DNA of 64,000 nucleotides from Tolypeutes matacus (lineage: Eukaryota > Chordata > Mammalia > Cingulata > Chlamyphoridae), in NCBI GenBank assembly GCA_026826555.1, contig JAKSZT010054324.1, positions 7,391,581-7,455,580 on the forward strand, given 5' to 3'. Below, piece by piece: positions 50,772-62,121 of the stretch. The translations under genes were made by a program, and so were the position numbers. How positions within the stretch are numbered: the first letter of the stretch is position 1; every line of letters begins with the position of its first letter. The notes beneath the pieces were generated by a model, which worked only from the letters and a program-made list of their open reading frames with translations, did not search any database and had not been told where the DNA came from.

Positions 50772-53559
50772 CTTGCTTTAGTTTTGATAAGCCCACTTAC
50801 ACCTCACAAAAGTGAACCTGTTCTGCTCTTCTTATGGATTCTTCTTTTCCTTTCTTGGATTAATTATTATCTCGTCTCAATCTGACATCAGAATCACTTA
50901 GCTTAGTAAATTTTCAGATGATTTCATGCTAATTAAGTTGTCCGTGTCCTTTCTAAAGCAATTTAAAAGTTTTTATGCACAATAAGGCACTTCTTGTGAA
51001 TAGATAAGTCAGTCTAGGAATTTGGATGGACTATGCTTGCTCTCTCTAAAGTTTAAACATAAATATATGGAGTAACAGTTTGCAAAGCACTAAGATGGTA
51101 GATACACCCAAATATTAAAAATATGCTAACTGGTTTTATTCTACTTTGAATTAAGGTATATGACAGTCTTAGGATCTCAAACTCAATATTAACATTACTT
51201 TTATTAAGTAACAAAAGAGGTACGTTAGGATTAAACTGATAATACCCCCAGAAATACTCATGGATGTTGCTTTTTAAAATGAAATACCTCATAGCAACAA
51301 AACACTGAGATCTCTGTACAGGGCCTCAAAAGGATGGATATAAATGTGTGGAAGACATATGCTTTTCTCCTATCATGGAGCCTGCCATGTGCTCCAGAAG
51401 ATGATTCCACATCCAGAAATAGCTATACAGTAAAAAGGTCATGAATACTGTACACAAAGTACGCAAAAAAATGAGGAAGAGAGGGGCTCTTAATGTTAGG
51501 CGAAGGGGTAGGGGGGTGAGAGTGGGAAGCCACATACTGAGCTGAGTTTTTAAGAATAGGTGGCATTTAAAAGATAGGTGGAATTCAAGAAAACTGTGCT
51601 CAAAGACATGCAGATTATCCTCTGTCCGTTTGTAACATTTTCTGGGCATTACTGAATCATATTCAATGGGTGTGTTTTAAACATTTTTGTGTCCATGACT
51701 AAATTTCAGATTAGTCAGAAATTTACATCCATGACAAAATATAAAGTACCTAAACCTTGAAATATTGTCCTTGTTTCCTTGCCCTTTTCTACCATAATAC
51801 TAATAATATTTTCCAAGATATGTGATACATGGTTTGGGGAGTTACATAGACCTTCCTAGTAAGGACAATGCTTTCTCTTTAATAGAGGCATTTCTTTGGA
51901 GTATGTTGTTCAGTGTATGTAAATAAAAACAAAAACAAAATCTCCAGTAGTAGATTACTGGACTGAGCTATTTCTCAAGAGTATATACCTTACAAACTCA
52001 ATAATTTAATATGATAAAGTGATCCTTCATTAGTATTTCTACTATTTCTAGTGCTATATTACCTGCTTCACTCTTTTGTAGGATATGCATTTTATATTTT
52101 TCTTACCTAGGTCATTCAAACATCACATTCATAGAGTGCAAGAGAAAATTATATGAAATCCAGATGTTTCTCAGATATTTCCATGATAAGGTTTAGCTTG
52201 AAAGCCTTTCACCTTTTTATTGGTGTTTTGGAAGCTCAGTTAATAGCCACACGGTCCCTTTCAGTGAAGAGCCCTAGGAAAGAAAAGAAAAACATTTTTA
52301 TAGCACCTCAGGGGAGAGGGCATGCTAATTTATTTGTTTATTCAGTAGGGCCCTTTGACATACAAGCTGTTGTTGGTAGAGACTTGCTATTTCTATTTCT
52401 GATTTTCGTGGTTTATTTCCTCCCAAGAATCATTTCCTGAACAGTTGCAGCCAACGAGCCTATCTGTGGAACTTCTTGCAGATGTGACGAAAGGAGCAGC
52501 CACCTTCAGGGAACCACGTGTTGGAGCAAAGTGCGGTAGGCAAGGTAGCTTTGTTTACCTAGATTGCAGGCTTTTCATTGCAGTCATGGTAAGGGTACAA
52601 CTGTTCTGAGAATCGGGGAGAGAGAGTTCATGACCCATCAATATATAGGTGATCTGGCATCCAAAAATGCAGGCCTTTTATTTTTAGAACCCTGAAGAAT
52701 AAGCAGCACTGCAAGTACCACTGAGCATAAAGCCCTCTACTGCTCCTTGCATGTTACAGATCTTCCCCTTCCTCAAAACATTTTTTTGTGTGTGAAGTTG
52801 CAAGTAGTAATAATTGCAAGAAATAATACAGGTTTTCATATCTAAAATTCTCTGCATTACTGTCAAAAAGGATAGGTAGCTATTGTAAGTGGTGAAACAG
52901 AATGTGCAGTTGTTGCTCTATTATTTAAATATTCTTGAGCAGAATTTCATCTCTTGGGAATGGTTACTGTGGTGTTTTCTCCACATGTGCCCAGCTATAT
53001 GTTGAAAGTACTCTTTTTTTTAGTAGTTCTTTCTTAGAGAAGAACCTTTATGATACCTATAATAAAAAAGGAAAGTCTTTTTCCTTCTTTAGATAATGTG
53101 CTACTCATGTTTTTTCTCTGAAGATTAAATTGTCTGAGTACCAGAGGATAAGGCAAACATTCTGATTTTCCTAAATGAAAGGTGGTGAGAACCAAATCTT
53201 TTAAATTTATTCTGAAATTTATCCTAATGAAGATTTATTTTTTGCTGTAATTGTACATTTAAAAATTTTTGCTTCCCAAACTTCTTCAGACTGTGGACTC
53301 CATTCATTCCTGAAGGGATCATAATCTCAACACACCTGTAACTCCATGGGGCAGCAGCACCCCATACATAGGTTAAGAAGCTCTGTTTAAGATACCTACT
53401 TTAAAAAAAAAAAGCAGAACAAAAAACTTCCCTGCCATTAATTATGTCAATCCAAAGACATTGAGCACCTTTGCTGGACTATTTATCTGTGGTGAAGATT
53501 AAACTTGCGTCTCTTTTTCACTCTAGTTTTGAGCAGGAAAATACTTCAGGGGTCTGGTT

Positions 53560-53690
53560 CAGTGCCTGTTTTGCAGATGTATTAGCCAGGCCCAGAGAAG
53601 TTAAGGTTCTCCAAGGTTCTTTTGTTAATATGAGAGTTGGCACTTGAACACAGCTCTTCCAGCTCTTGGAACTCTGCCCTTTGCTGTCAT
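53560..53690 (-). repeat. MIR SINE fossil
   Basis: Antisense MIR core: ggcccagagaagttaaggtt, gagagttggcacttgaacac, agctcttccagctcttgg. Confidence 0.6.
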
Positions 53691-54331
53691 TGGAGTACTA
53701 AAGTACAACTTGAATTAACTTTTGTCAACTTTTCTTTTGTGAGGTCACATTTCTGACATCTTGCAGGATGTGTATGGTATCTAGAAGGTGGATATAGGTA
53801 AGTATGCACAGTATTTTGTTTTGATACTCAGTATCATTGTCCTTTTGGATATTTTCAATGATAAATATATTCAATAATATAGTTAGTATAGAAAAGCTAT
53901 AAAGTACAAGCTTACTCATTCATCCCCTGAAAAAGATATCTGACAGTCTTTTCTTGCTGTCATTTTTTAAAGTTGTGATTATATATCTAATTTTTTTTCA
54001 TAAACTTTTTAAAAGATTCAAATTGGCTTTTTTTCTTTTTCTTGATAAGGATGTTTTCTTTTTTGTTTTTGTTCCATGAGTGTATGGAGACATTTTCCCT
54101 AATAGACATAAAATAATGCAGTTATGATTGAGGTTTAAGACATTGTAAATGAAAGATGTCAATTTTTTAAATTAGGGAAGTTGTGGGGTTACAGAACAGT
54201 TATGTTTAAAATACAGGATTCCCATATACCACCCTATTACCTAAAACCTTGCTTTAGTTTGGTACATTTGTTACAATTGTTAAAAACACATTTTATTTGT
54301 ACTATTAGCTTTAGCCCATGGTTTCACTTAA

Positions 54332-54370
54332 GGTTCACCATATGTGAACCATGGAGCTATAGCTCCATGG
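54332..54370. repeat. Two overlapping palindromes in the LINE-1 3' region
   Basis: GGTTCAC / CATAT / GTGAACC (54332-54350) is a 7-bp-arm hairpin. It overlaps a perfect 22-bp palindrome centred at 54359-54360 (54349-54370, arms CCATGGAGCTA). Cruciform or RNA hairpin formation is possible. Confidence 0.9.
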
Positions 54371-55280
54371 ACTTTTAAAAAAAAATTTATTCTAGTACCA
54401 TGTATACAATCTAACATTTCCCCTTTTAATTATGTTAATTATGCTCACATGCTGTGCTGCCATCACCACCATCCATTACTAAAATTGTCCATCATCCCAA
54501 ACAGAAACTATGTTCATTTTAAGCTTTAACTCCCTATTCCCTCTTTCCACTCCTCCCCTGCTAATCTGTGTTCTAGATTCTGGTTCTAGGAATTTGCTAA
54601 TTCTAATTATTTCATATCAGTGAGATCATACGGTATTTGCCTTTTTGTTTCTGGCTTCTGTCACTCAACATGATGTCTTCAAGGTTCATCCATGTTATTG
54701 CTGGAGTCAGAATTTCATTCCTTTTTAAGGCTGAATAATATTTTATTGTATGTATATGCCACACTTTGTTCATTCATTCCTTGATTGAGGGATACTTGGG
54801 TTGCTTCCATCTTTTGGCAGTTGTGAATATTTCACTATGAACATCAGTGTTCAATATCTGCTTGAGTCCCTGATTTCAGCTTTTGGGGTGTATGCCTAGA
54901 AGTGGAATTGGTAATTCTATACTTAACTTTTTGAGGAACTGCCAGACTGTCTTCCATAGCAGCTATACCATTTCATATTCCCACTAGCAATGAATGAATG
55001 TTCCTATTTTTCTACATCTTCTCCAACCCTTATAATTTTCTGTTATTTTTTTTAATAGTAGCCATTCTAGTAAGTGTGAAATGGTATCTAATTATAGTTT
55101 TGATTTGTTTTTCCCTAATGGATAATGATTTTGAGCATTTTTTCATGTGCTTTTTGGCCATTTAATTATCTTTGTAGAAACATCTATTCATGTCTTTTCC
55201 CCATTATTTAATTGGGTTGTTTGTCTTTTTGTTAAGTTGAAGGGTTTCTTTATACATTCTGGATATTAAACCCTTATTGT

Positions 55281-55329
55281 CAGAAAGAAAGAAAGAAAGA
55301 AAGAAAGAAACAAACAAACAAACAAAAAA
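55281..55329 (+). repeat. (AAAG)n(AAAC)n A-rich insertion flanked by a 9-bp direct repeat
   Basis: A 49-bp A-rich tract within the LINE-1 ORF2 remnant. The 9-base string ccttattgt lies at 55272-55280 and 55330-55338. It could be a retroposed tail with no body, or a microsatellite expansion plus local duplication. Confidence 0.8.
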
Positions 55330-56140
55330 CCTTATTGTGTTATTTTCTCCCATTGTGTAGGTTGTCATTTTACTTTCATTATAAAGTTCTTTGAGGCACA
55401 AATGTTAATTTTGATGAGGTCCCATTTATCTATTTTTTCTTTTTAGCCTGTGCTTTGGGTGTAAAGTCTAAGAAACCATTGCCTAACACAAAGTCCTGAG
55501 GATGCTTCCCTACTTTTTCTTCTAGGAGTTTGATAGTTCTGGCTCTTGTATTTAGGTCTTTGATCCATTTTGAGTTGATTTTTTTTTTTTAATGTGGTAT
55601 GAGGTAGGGTTCCACCTCTATTCTTTTGCAAATGGAAATCCAGTTTTCCCAGCACCCTTTGTTGAAGCACTATTCTTTCCCAGTTGAGTGGTCTTTGCCC
55701 CCTTGTCAAAAATCAGTTGTCCATAAATGTGAGGTTTGATTTCTGAACTCTCAATTTGATTCCGTTAGTCTATATGCTGTTTTGATTACTGTATTTTTGT
55801 AATAAGTTTTAAGGTTGAGAAGTGTGAGTCCTCCAACTTCATTCTTCTCTTTCAAGGTGGCTTTGGCTATTCAGAGCCCCTTAACTTTCCATAAAAATTC
55901 AATGGTTAGCTTTTCTATTTCTACAAAGAAGTTGTTGGAATTTTTACTGGGATTGCATTGAATCTGTACATTGCTTTGGGCAGAATTGGTATCTTAACAA
56001 TATTCAGTCTTTCAGTCCATGAACATGGAATGTCTTTCCATTTATTTAGATGTTTGGTTTCTTACAGCAATGTTTTATAGTTTTCTTTGTTCAAGTCTTT
56101 TACCTCTTTTGTTATTCTTAGATAGTGATTCGCTTAGTTA

Positions 56141-56353
56141 CTATTGTAAATGGAATTTATTCTTAATTTCTTCTTCTGGTTGTTCATTGTTAGTGTATAG
56201 AAATTCTCCTGATTTTTGGGTGTTGACCATGTACCCCAACACTTTGCTGAATTCATTCCTTAGCTCTAGGAGCTTTCTTGTGGATTTCTCGGTATTTTCT
56301 GTATATAGCATCATGTCATCTGCAAATAGGGAAAATTTTACTTTTTTTTGCAA
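56141..56353 (-). pseudogene. LINE-1 ORF2 reverse-transcriptase remnant
   Basis: A 70-codon antisense open stretch containing FADDMMLY, the catalytic Asp-Asp motif of the LINE-1 reverse transcriptase, followed by ENTEKSTRKLLELRNEFSKV and GYMVNTQKSG. The frame breaks on both sides. It is part of the deleted LINE-1. Confidence 0.93.
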
Positions 56354-56764
56354 CTTGGATGTCTTTTATTTCTTATTCTTGCCTAATTGCTGTGGCTAGA
56401 AGTTCCAGTACAATGTTGAATAACAGCGGTAACAGTGGGCATTTTTGTCTTGTTCCATATCTCAGAGGGAAAGCTTTCAAAAGTCTTTTCACCATTAAGT
56501 ATGATATTAGCTGTGGGTTTTTCATATATTCCCTAAATCATGTTGAGGGAGATTCCTTCTATTCCTGGGTTTCTACATGTTTTTATGAAGAAGTGAGTGC
56601 TGAATTTTTGGTACATGCCTTTTATTCATCAATTGAGATGATCATGTGTTTTTTCCCTTTATTACTAATGTGTAATACATTAATTGATGTTCTTATGTTG
56701 ATCTACCCTTGCATACCTTGGATGAATCCCAATTAATCATGGTGTATAATATCTTTCCCTCTCT

Positions 56765-57244
56765 CTTCTCCTGGGACTCCCATAGTGTGTTTATTGGTGC
56801 CCTATATGAGGTCTTGGTTGCTATTTTTTTTTAGCTTTTTTACAATTTTTTATTCTTCCTCAGCTTGACTCATTTCAATTGTCTCATCTTCACATTCACT
56901 GATTCTTTCTTCTGCCAGCTCCAATCTGCAGTTGAAACCCTTCCTGGGAGTTTTGCATTTCAGTTTTGTGGTCTTGAACTCCAGTAGTCTTGTTTGGTTC
57001 ATTTTTAACATTTCTATCTCTTTATTGAGATTGTCTTATCACTCATTCATTTTTCCCCCCTGATATCCTGTAGTTCTTTCTTTGTATTTTCCTTCATCTC
57101 CTTGAGTATATCAAAGGTCATTTTTTAAAAGTCTTCCTTTGGTATGTCCACAGTCTGATTGTCTTTGGTGTTTTCTGGATTTTTATCCTCTTCCTTTGGA
57201 TGGGCCATCATTTCCTGTTTGTCTTGCAGTCTTTTCTTGCACAT
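56765..57244 (-). pseudogene. LINE-1 ORF1 remnant
   Basis: The minus strand begins with an ATG at 57242-57244 (MCKKRLQDKQEMMAHPKEED) and continues with Lys/Glu-rich, coiled-coil-like text. It ends with a degenerate NKHTMGVPGEERE, the counterpart of the conserved NIRIIGVPEGEE motif. Frameshifts and stops are present. It runs directly into ORF2 sequence at about 56750. Confidence 0.7.
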
Positions 57245-58664
57245 GGTACATTTTAATATTTTAAAATGTTAACTCTGGGGTTTATTCTCTGAGATGTCTG
57301 TTTCTGAGTTTGTAACAACCTGGTGGTAATGACAGATTTTCTTGAGTTTCAGCCCTTAACAGGAAGGTCTGCCGAAGCCCACTGCAAAGTGTAGAGTCCT
57401 CCCTGTGTTTTCTGGCCATGTGTCTTGTCCTGGGCTTGTGCTCTGTAGTGGACTTATGAGTTACCCTGTTTATGGGACCCCTTGACAATGTTTACGGGAG
57501 TTTGAATGCCCCCTCTGCTTCCCAGAGGAAAGACCTTCTCTCACTCCCAGATGTTCCCTTGCCAAACCTAGGTAAGACTTCTGCCTCAGTTGTTTCTTAA
57601 CACTGCATTCCTTGTCTCAAGCAGCTTTTTCTGGTAGGAAAATTTTAGGGGTGGTGGTCATGCTTGAGAGGTGTTTCTCAAATCATTCCTTTCCAACTAG
57701 AATAAGGCCAGGGATCCACAAATGGAGTACTGGCTGGCTCCAAACTGCCCTGGAGAGGGGATGAGGGAGGGGCCGGGGAGGGTGCCAGGAGTTTCTTCCC
57801 TGGCTCCCCACAGCTGTGTTTTCTTGACCTGCCCAGCAAATGCAGCCCTTCAGTTGTCCTGTGTAGCTCTAGGGAAGAGAAATGTTAAGTCTTCTCTGCC
57901 ACCTTTTCCTGAGCAGTTTACCCTCAGAGTTGAGATGTCCCCAGCCCTCCACAGTAAGTAATCAAAAGTCATGTTCAGTGATTGGCCCATGCCTACCCTG
58001 GATCTCAGGGAAGTGGATTTTTATGTCCCTTTCTGGCATCAGCAAGCTATGCCAGTGACTGGACCCCACTGCTGCCTGCTATGAGAGTGGTGATGGTAAC
58101 TGCTGCGGAAAGAGAACGATTCATTGGTATTCACCATGACTTACCACCTCTTCTGCTCTCCCTGGATGCTGTGCAGTGTTCTACTGGACCCAGAGTTTCG
58201 AAATAGTTGATTGAAACAGTTCCTGCCGGTTTCATAGTTGTTATGATGTAGGGACTGATTCCTGGAACTTCCAACTCTTCAATCTTCCACCATCCTTCTC
58301 CTATTATCTGTTTTCTGTGATGTGGATTGCTGCTGACATTGTGTTGGAGAGATATAAAAATAAAGAATTTACATGGTTTCCCATTACAACAACATTCCTC
58401 AGTCTTTTATAATGGTTGAGGACAAACTGAAGTCTAGAAACTGTGGTGATTTCCTTAAACCTCAGTTTGGGGAGGTGCCTAAATGCTTACTGGGCAGTCT
58501 CAGCTGGGCAATTTGGACAATTTGGTTGAAAGCTTCAGCTAAGTAGCAGGGGCCGGGATGGGGAGAGGACAGCTCTATGAAGCTACTTTATCTACATATA
58601 ACAGGATAGGTAGATGTCCTAGAATACTGTTAAAGTCAACTACTTCTATCCTTTTGTTCCTTAG

Positions 58665-58729
58665 CAAAAAGAAAGTTTCCCTCCCAAATGGGAACAAGTT
58701 GGAGAGGAGGATGATGAGCCCAATTTCAG
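58665..58729 (+). other. Exon-like segment with strong splice sites
   Basis: 65 nt between a strong acceptor (tatccttttgttccttag) and a consensus donor (CAG/gtgagt at 58730). Frame 1 is open and protein-like, ending in an acidic run (GEEDDEPNF). I do not recognise a family, and no partner exon was found. It lies just past the 5' end of the antisense LINE-1, outside ELAVL2. Confidence 0.35.
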
Positions 58730-58829
58730 GTGAGTAACTTTTCCTCCTCCTTGCTGGGATCTCTGATTGCAGTGATCTCTCTTGCAGGGGTCTGGGTAAA
58801 TACAGGGTCTTTACTGCATGTGCTCAGAT

Positions 58830-59760
58830 AAGAAGCTGGTATTACAAGAGCACTTTTGAAAGGATTCGTGAAGCTGAAAGATGCTCGTTAAAGTGCACCT
58901 GGATCCTGCCATGACATCACAGGCGGACCATAAACAGCTCTCTAGAAAGCCGACAGCCTTTTTTCACCCCTCTCTTAACAATGAGACATAGATTGGGCTT
59001 GTTCTCTATTCAAGCATCCTTGTGAGTAAATGTCTATTTTTATGGTAGAACTGCACTTCAAAAATAGCTCCAATCAGTACGACTCTTTTCCCCCATATGT
59101 TAAAAAGTTATACATGAGTTAAAATATCTCAGATTGTTTAAATTCTTCCAGACTCAGGGTACTTTTCTTTCTCTTTTTTATGAGGGAGTGAAGTGGGGGA
59201 ATTATAAAATAAGGACTTTTCTTTCTGGGCCTCCTCAACCCTTTGTTCATTCTTTGAAACTTTACGAGTAGAAGGGCTTTTAAACCAAGGCTTGAAGTTT
59301 CTGACTGTTGAAAAATTCATTAATATTTGGCGGATACAGTCTTCTTCCTGGAGCGATTGTTTATTTTTGTTGCTGAGAGCAATTAGCTAGAACAGTCACA
59401 ATTGCAGCTGTTAGATACTATAAGCTCCAGTGGAGATCACAAAAGACCTTATGCACAGAGTCTATATTTGAATTGTTTTTAATGGGCGATTCTTCTGTAG
59501 TATACTGGGTTAACAAATTCGATTGGGTGATCCTGAGCCAAATCAAAGGTACAGTGGGATCATCAGCATGCTGTGGTGATCAGAGTCACTTAAACACCTT
59601 GCTGCTTTCTGGAAGCCAGGATGGCTGTGGCTGCTGTGTGCAGAAATAACCTGTACCATTCCTTTTCTCTCTTAATCTTCCCCATTCAAACCTGAAAGCG
59701 ACTCATCTCAAGACATTATGCTGTTTTTTCAAGAATTTGTCTCTTTGTGTTTACTCTTTT
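58830..59760. other. Repeat-free intergenic segment, candidate conserved element
   Basis: About 900 bases with no repeat that I can recognise, in balanced composition. It contains a CRE-like TGACATCA (58911-58918), CACCTG and CAGCTG E-boxes, and homeodomain/Sox-type cores (caattagctag, acaaaag). Regulatory function is an inference only. Confidence 0.3.
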
Positions 59761-60059
59761 ACTGTTCTTGATTTGTTGGGGCTTTTGTGAGATAATCTGC
59801 TTGTATGATTGTGAGAAAGAGATTCACAGATAAAATCTGGTGCTCATTGATTTATATTTAGGAAAGAGTGGCTTGCTTCTTATGGAATCTTGGCTCCAAT
59901 GAAATGCCCAACACTTCAGAAACAGCTCAAATGATGGGATTGTTGCCTCTATTTTTCATAGTGCCTGCACTTACGCTTTTGAATATCATTTTGATAAAGG
60001 AGTTTATATGTAATTGTGTACATATTTAATAATCATACTGCTTTTTTATTTACAATAGG

Positions 60060-60180
60060 GTCTTACATACATTTTCTTATGTGAATCTCATAATAACTTG
60101 TGAGTCAGGGAATTCTGTATTGTCCCCATTTTACATAAGATTAAACCATCTCAGAGTTGGCAGGTAGCCAGCCACCTGCT
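60060..60180 (-). repeat. MIR SINE fossil
   Basis: Antisense MIR: gtgaatctcataataacttg, attgtccccattttacataa, accatctcagagttggcagg. Confidence 0.7.
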
Positions 60181-60756
60181 AACTTTTCTATACTGCAACA
60201 AATAAGAAAATGCTTATTTTGTGTATTTTATTGCTACTGTACTTAGCTGAAGCAGGCTGATAGATTTTGTTTTAATGACTTGTAGATATTGTGGTAATGT
60301 GTAAGACTAGTTTATAGTGGCTTCTTGGTAAAGTAGAGTAGAATCAGGATATGTTACCTGGTCTTTATTTGGAAACAATTTGGGAATCCTGGAGGGTTTT
60401 GATTATATTACAAGTGGGAATTCAAAATGTACACTAAAAGTTTGTTTCCTGCTAGCTAGCATAAATTGATTAGAAGCAACTGCATTCTTATGAGAGTTGA
60501 AAATTTATATGAATGTATTTTTAGAGCAGACTTCCCAATAGCAATTGATTGACCATATAGCAATCTTTTTGATCAGCCAGCTTGCATCTTTTACTGAGTC
60601 AAGTGGAGTAGGTCTTCTTTAATCACCAATACCCCTCCACCAATAAAGATTTTCATGTAATTGGAGAGAGATGAATACTGGTGAGTTAAAAGTGAAGCTA
60701 TTAATTTTAATGAAGTTTTTCTGTAAATATTTTCTCTTTGGGATAACCTTTTTTTT

Positions 60757-61119
60757 AAAAGATTTATTCTATTTATTAACACCCCCCTCCCCCCGCCCCC
60801 CAATGTTTGTGCTCACTGTCCGCTCGTCTTCTTTTTAGGAGGTACCGGGAACCGAACCTGGGACCTCTGGAAGGGAGGTGCCCAGTCACTTGAGCCACCC
60901 CTGCTCCCTACTTGTTGTGACTCTCATTGTGTTTCCTCACTGTGTCTTTTCATGTGTTGCATCCTCTCACTGCATTATCTTGTTGTGTCAGCTTGCCACA
61001 CCAGCCTGTCACATCATCTTGCTGTCTTGCTCATCTTCTCTAGGAGGTACCGGAAACCGAACCTGGGACCTCTCATGTGGTAGGTGGGCACCCAACTGCT
61101 TGAGCCACATCTGCTTTCT
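60757..61119 (-). repeat. Dimeric tRNA-derived SINE
   Basis: The minus strand shows two tRNA-like units: unit 1 at about 61030-61119 (A box TGGCTCAAGCAG, B box AGGTTCGGTTT) and unit 2 at about 60830-60905 (A box TGGCTCAAGTGA, B box AGGTTCGGTTC). Each ends GGTACCTCCT. They are separated by about 125 bases, and the element ends in an A-rich tail. An imperfect direct repeat (gggataacctttt / gggatgactttat) flanks it. The 82-aa open frame here is SINE sequence. Confidence 0.87.
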
Positions 61120-61571
61120 GGGATGACTTTATTTTTAAATGATACCATTATCTTCTGTAATAATCATGTTTTGAACTGATCAGACAAAAATTTCAGCAAA
61201 GTGCAAGACTTTTTTTTCCTTTCTTCGCTTTTGAAAAAGATTAAGTAATTGTAGTGTTATGAAAGTTGATGGATTTGTTGTTTGTTTAAACACTTTGGGA
61301 CAATTTCAAATGTTTTTAAGTCTGTGGTACCCTAGCCAATATATACAAAGGTACCAAAACATTAGAATTGAACTATGTCTATTAAACAAAGTTTTTTAAT
61401 ACTCAGACTTGATTGTAAATATATTGAAAGCAATGTAGCAACATTATGTTTGATGAATTAGGAGTTTTGAAGACCTAGGCAGCTATATTAGCCTCAGAGT
61501 AAGACTTTGAATCTAGAGACTATCACATTTAAAACAAATTGTAAAATACTTATAAAATGTTTTGACTTCTA

Positions 61572-61685
61572 CACTGGTTCTCAAACTCAGTTGTGCATAA
61601 TAATTGTCTTTGGGGCTTATTAGTAGAGATGTTCCAGGTTCACCTATATTGGCTCTAGGGTGAGCCCTAGACAGATTCCATAGTA
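61572..61685 (+). repeat. MER5-type DNA transposon fragment
   Basis: It begins cactggttctcaaactcag and contains ataattgtctttggggctta and gatgttccaggttcacc, in MER5 order. Confidence 0.65.
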
Positions 61686-61859
61686 GAGGGAGGGTTTTAA
61701 ACTAAAGTAGAGATATATATTAGACTAGTGGTTGGAATTAGCTGTGGAGGGTTTAGGAATCCGAAATGTTCCTCCAACTCCTTGTCTGTTGTACTCTGAC
61801 ATTGGGAAGCCTGTGGTTTGTCTTTTCCTTCCCCAGAAAACTTGAATTTGACTGCATAT

Positions 61860-62060
61860 TTTGGGTCAAGCACCATGCTAAGCACTTTATATGCAGTATC
61901 TGAGTCGTAACATCATGAGAGAGGTATTCTGATAATTCCTGTTTTATAGAGGAATACAGTGAAATTTCAGGAGGTTAAGAAACTTGCCCAAAGTCTACAG
62001 CCAGTAAATTGCTGAGCTGGAGATGCAACTTGCTGTCTGACTTCAAAGCCTGCAATCCTT
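61860..62060 (-). repeat. MIR SINE fossil
   Basis: Near full-length antisense MIR: gcaccatgctaagcacttta, aattcctgttttatagagga, agaaacttgcccaaagtcta and aattgctgagctggagatgc. Confidence 0.82.
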
Positions 62061-62064
62061 TTTT

Positions 62065-62121
62065 TAAAATAATTTTTATTTATTTATTTTTATTTTATTT
62101 ATTTTATTTTATTCTTTTAAA
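62065..62121. repeat. AT-rich low-complexity tract
   Basis: TTTATTT/TTTTATTT units. It resembles an eroded A-rich retroposon tail read antisense, but no element body is attached. Confidence 0.8.

Larger units (their letters stand above)
54147..58334 (-). mobile_element. LINE-1, antisense, internally deleted
   Basis: Read on the minus strand (right to left), it has a 5' UTR (about 58330-57250), an ORF1 remnant (from an ATG at 57242-57244), an abrupt join near 56750 into the reverse-transcriptase core of ORF2, then the ORF2 C-terminal part and a 3' UTR ending near 54160. About 4.2 kb remains of an expected 6-7 kb; the endonuclease and N-terminal part of the reverse transcriptase are missing. 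Many stops and frameshifts make it inactive. The 8-base string gacattgt occurs at 54139-54146 and 58335-58342 and may be the target-site duplication, but this could be chance. Confidence 0.85.

Noticed and set aside
56019..56736. Open frames of 126 and 152 aa on the plus strand
   Set aside because: They are the antisense shadow of the LINE-1 reverse-transcriptase remnant.
57722..58206. Two plus-strand frames of 79 and 74 aa
   Set aside because: They lie opposite the GC-richer 5' UTR of the antisense LINE-1.
60878..61126. An 82-aa open frame
   Set aside because: It is entirely inside the dimeric SINE.
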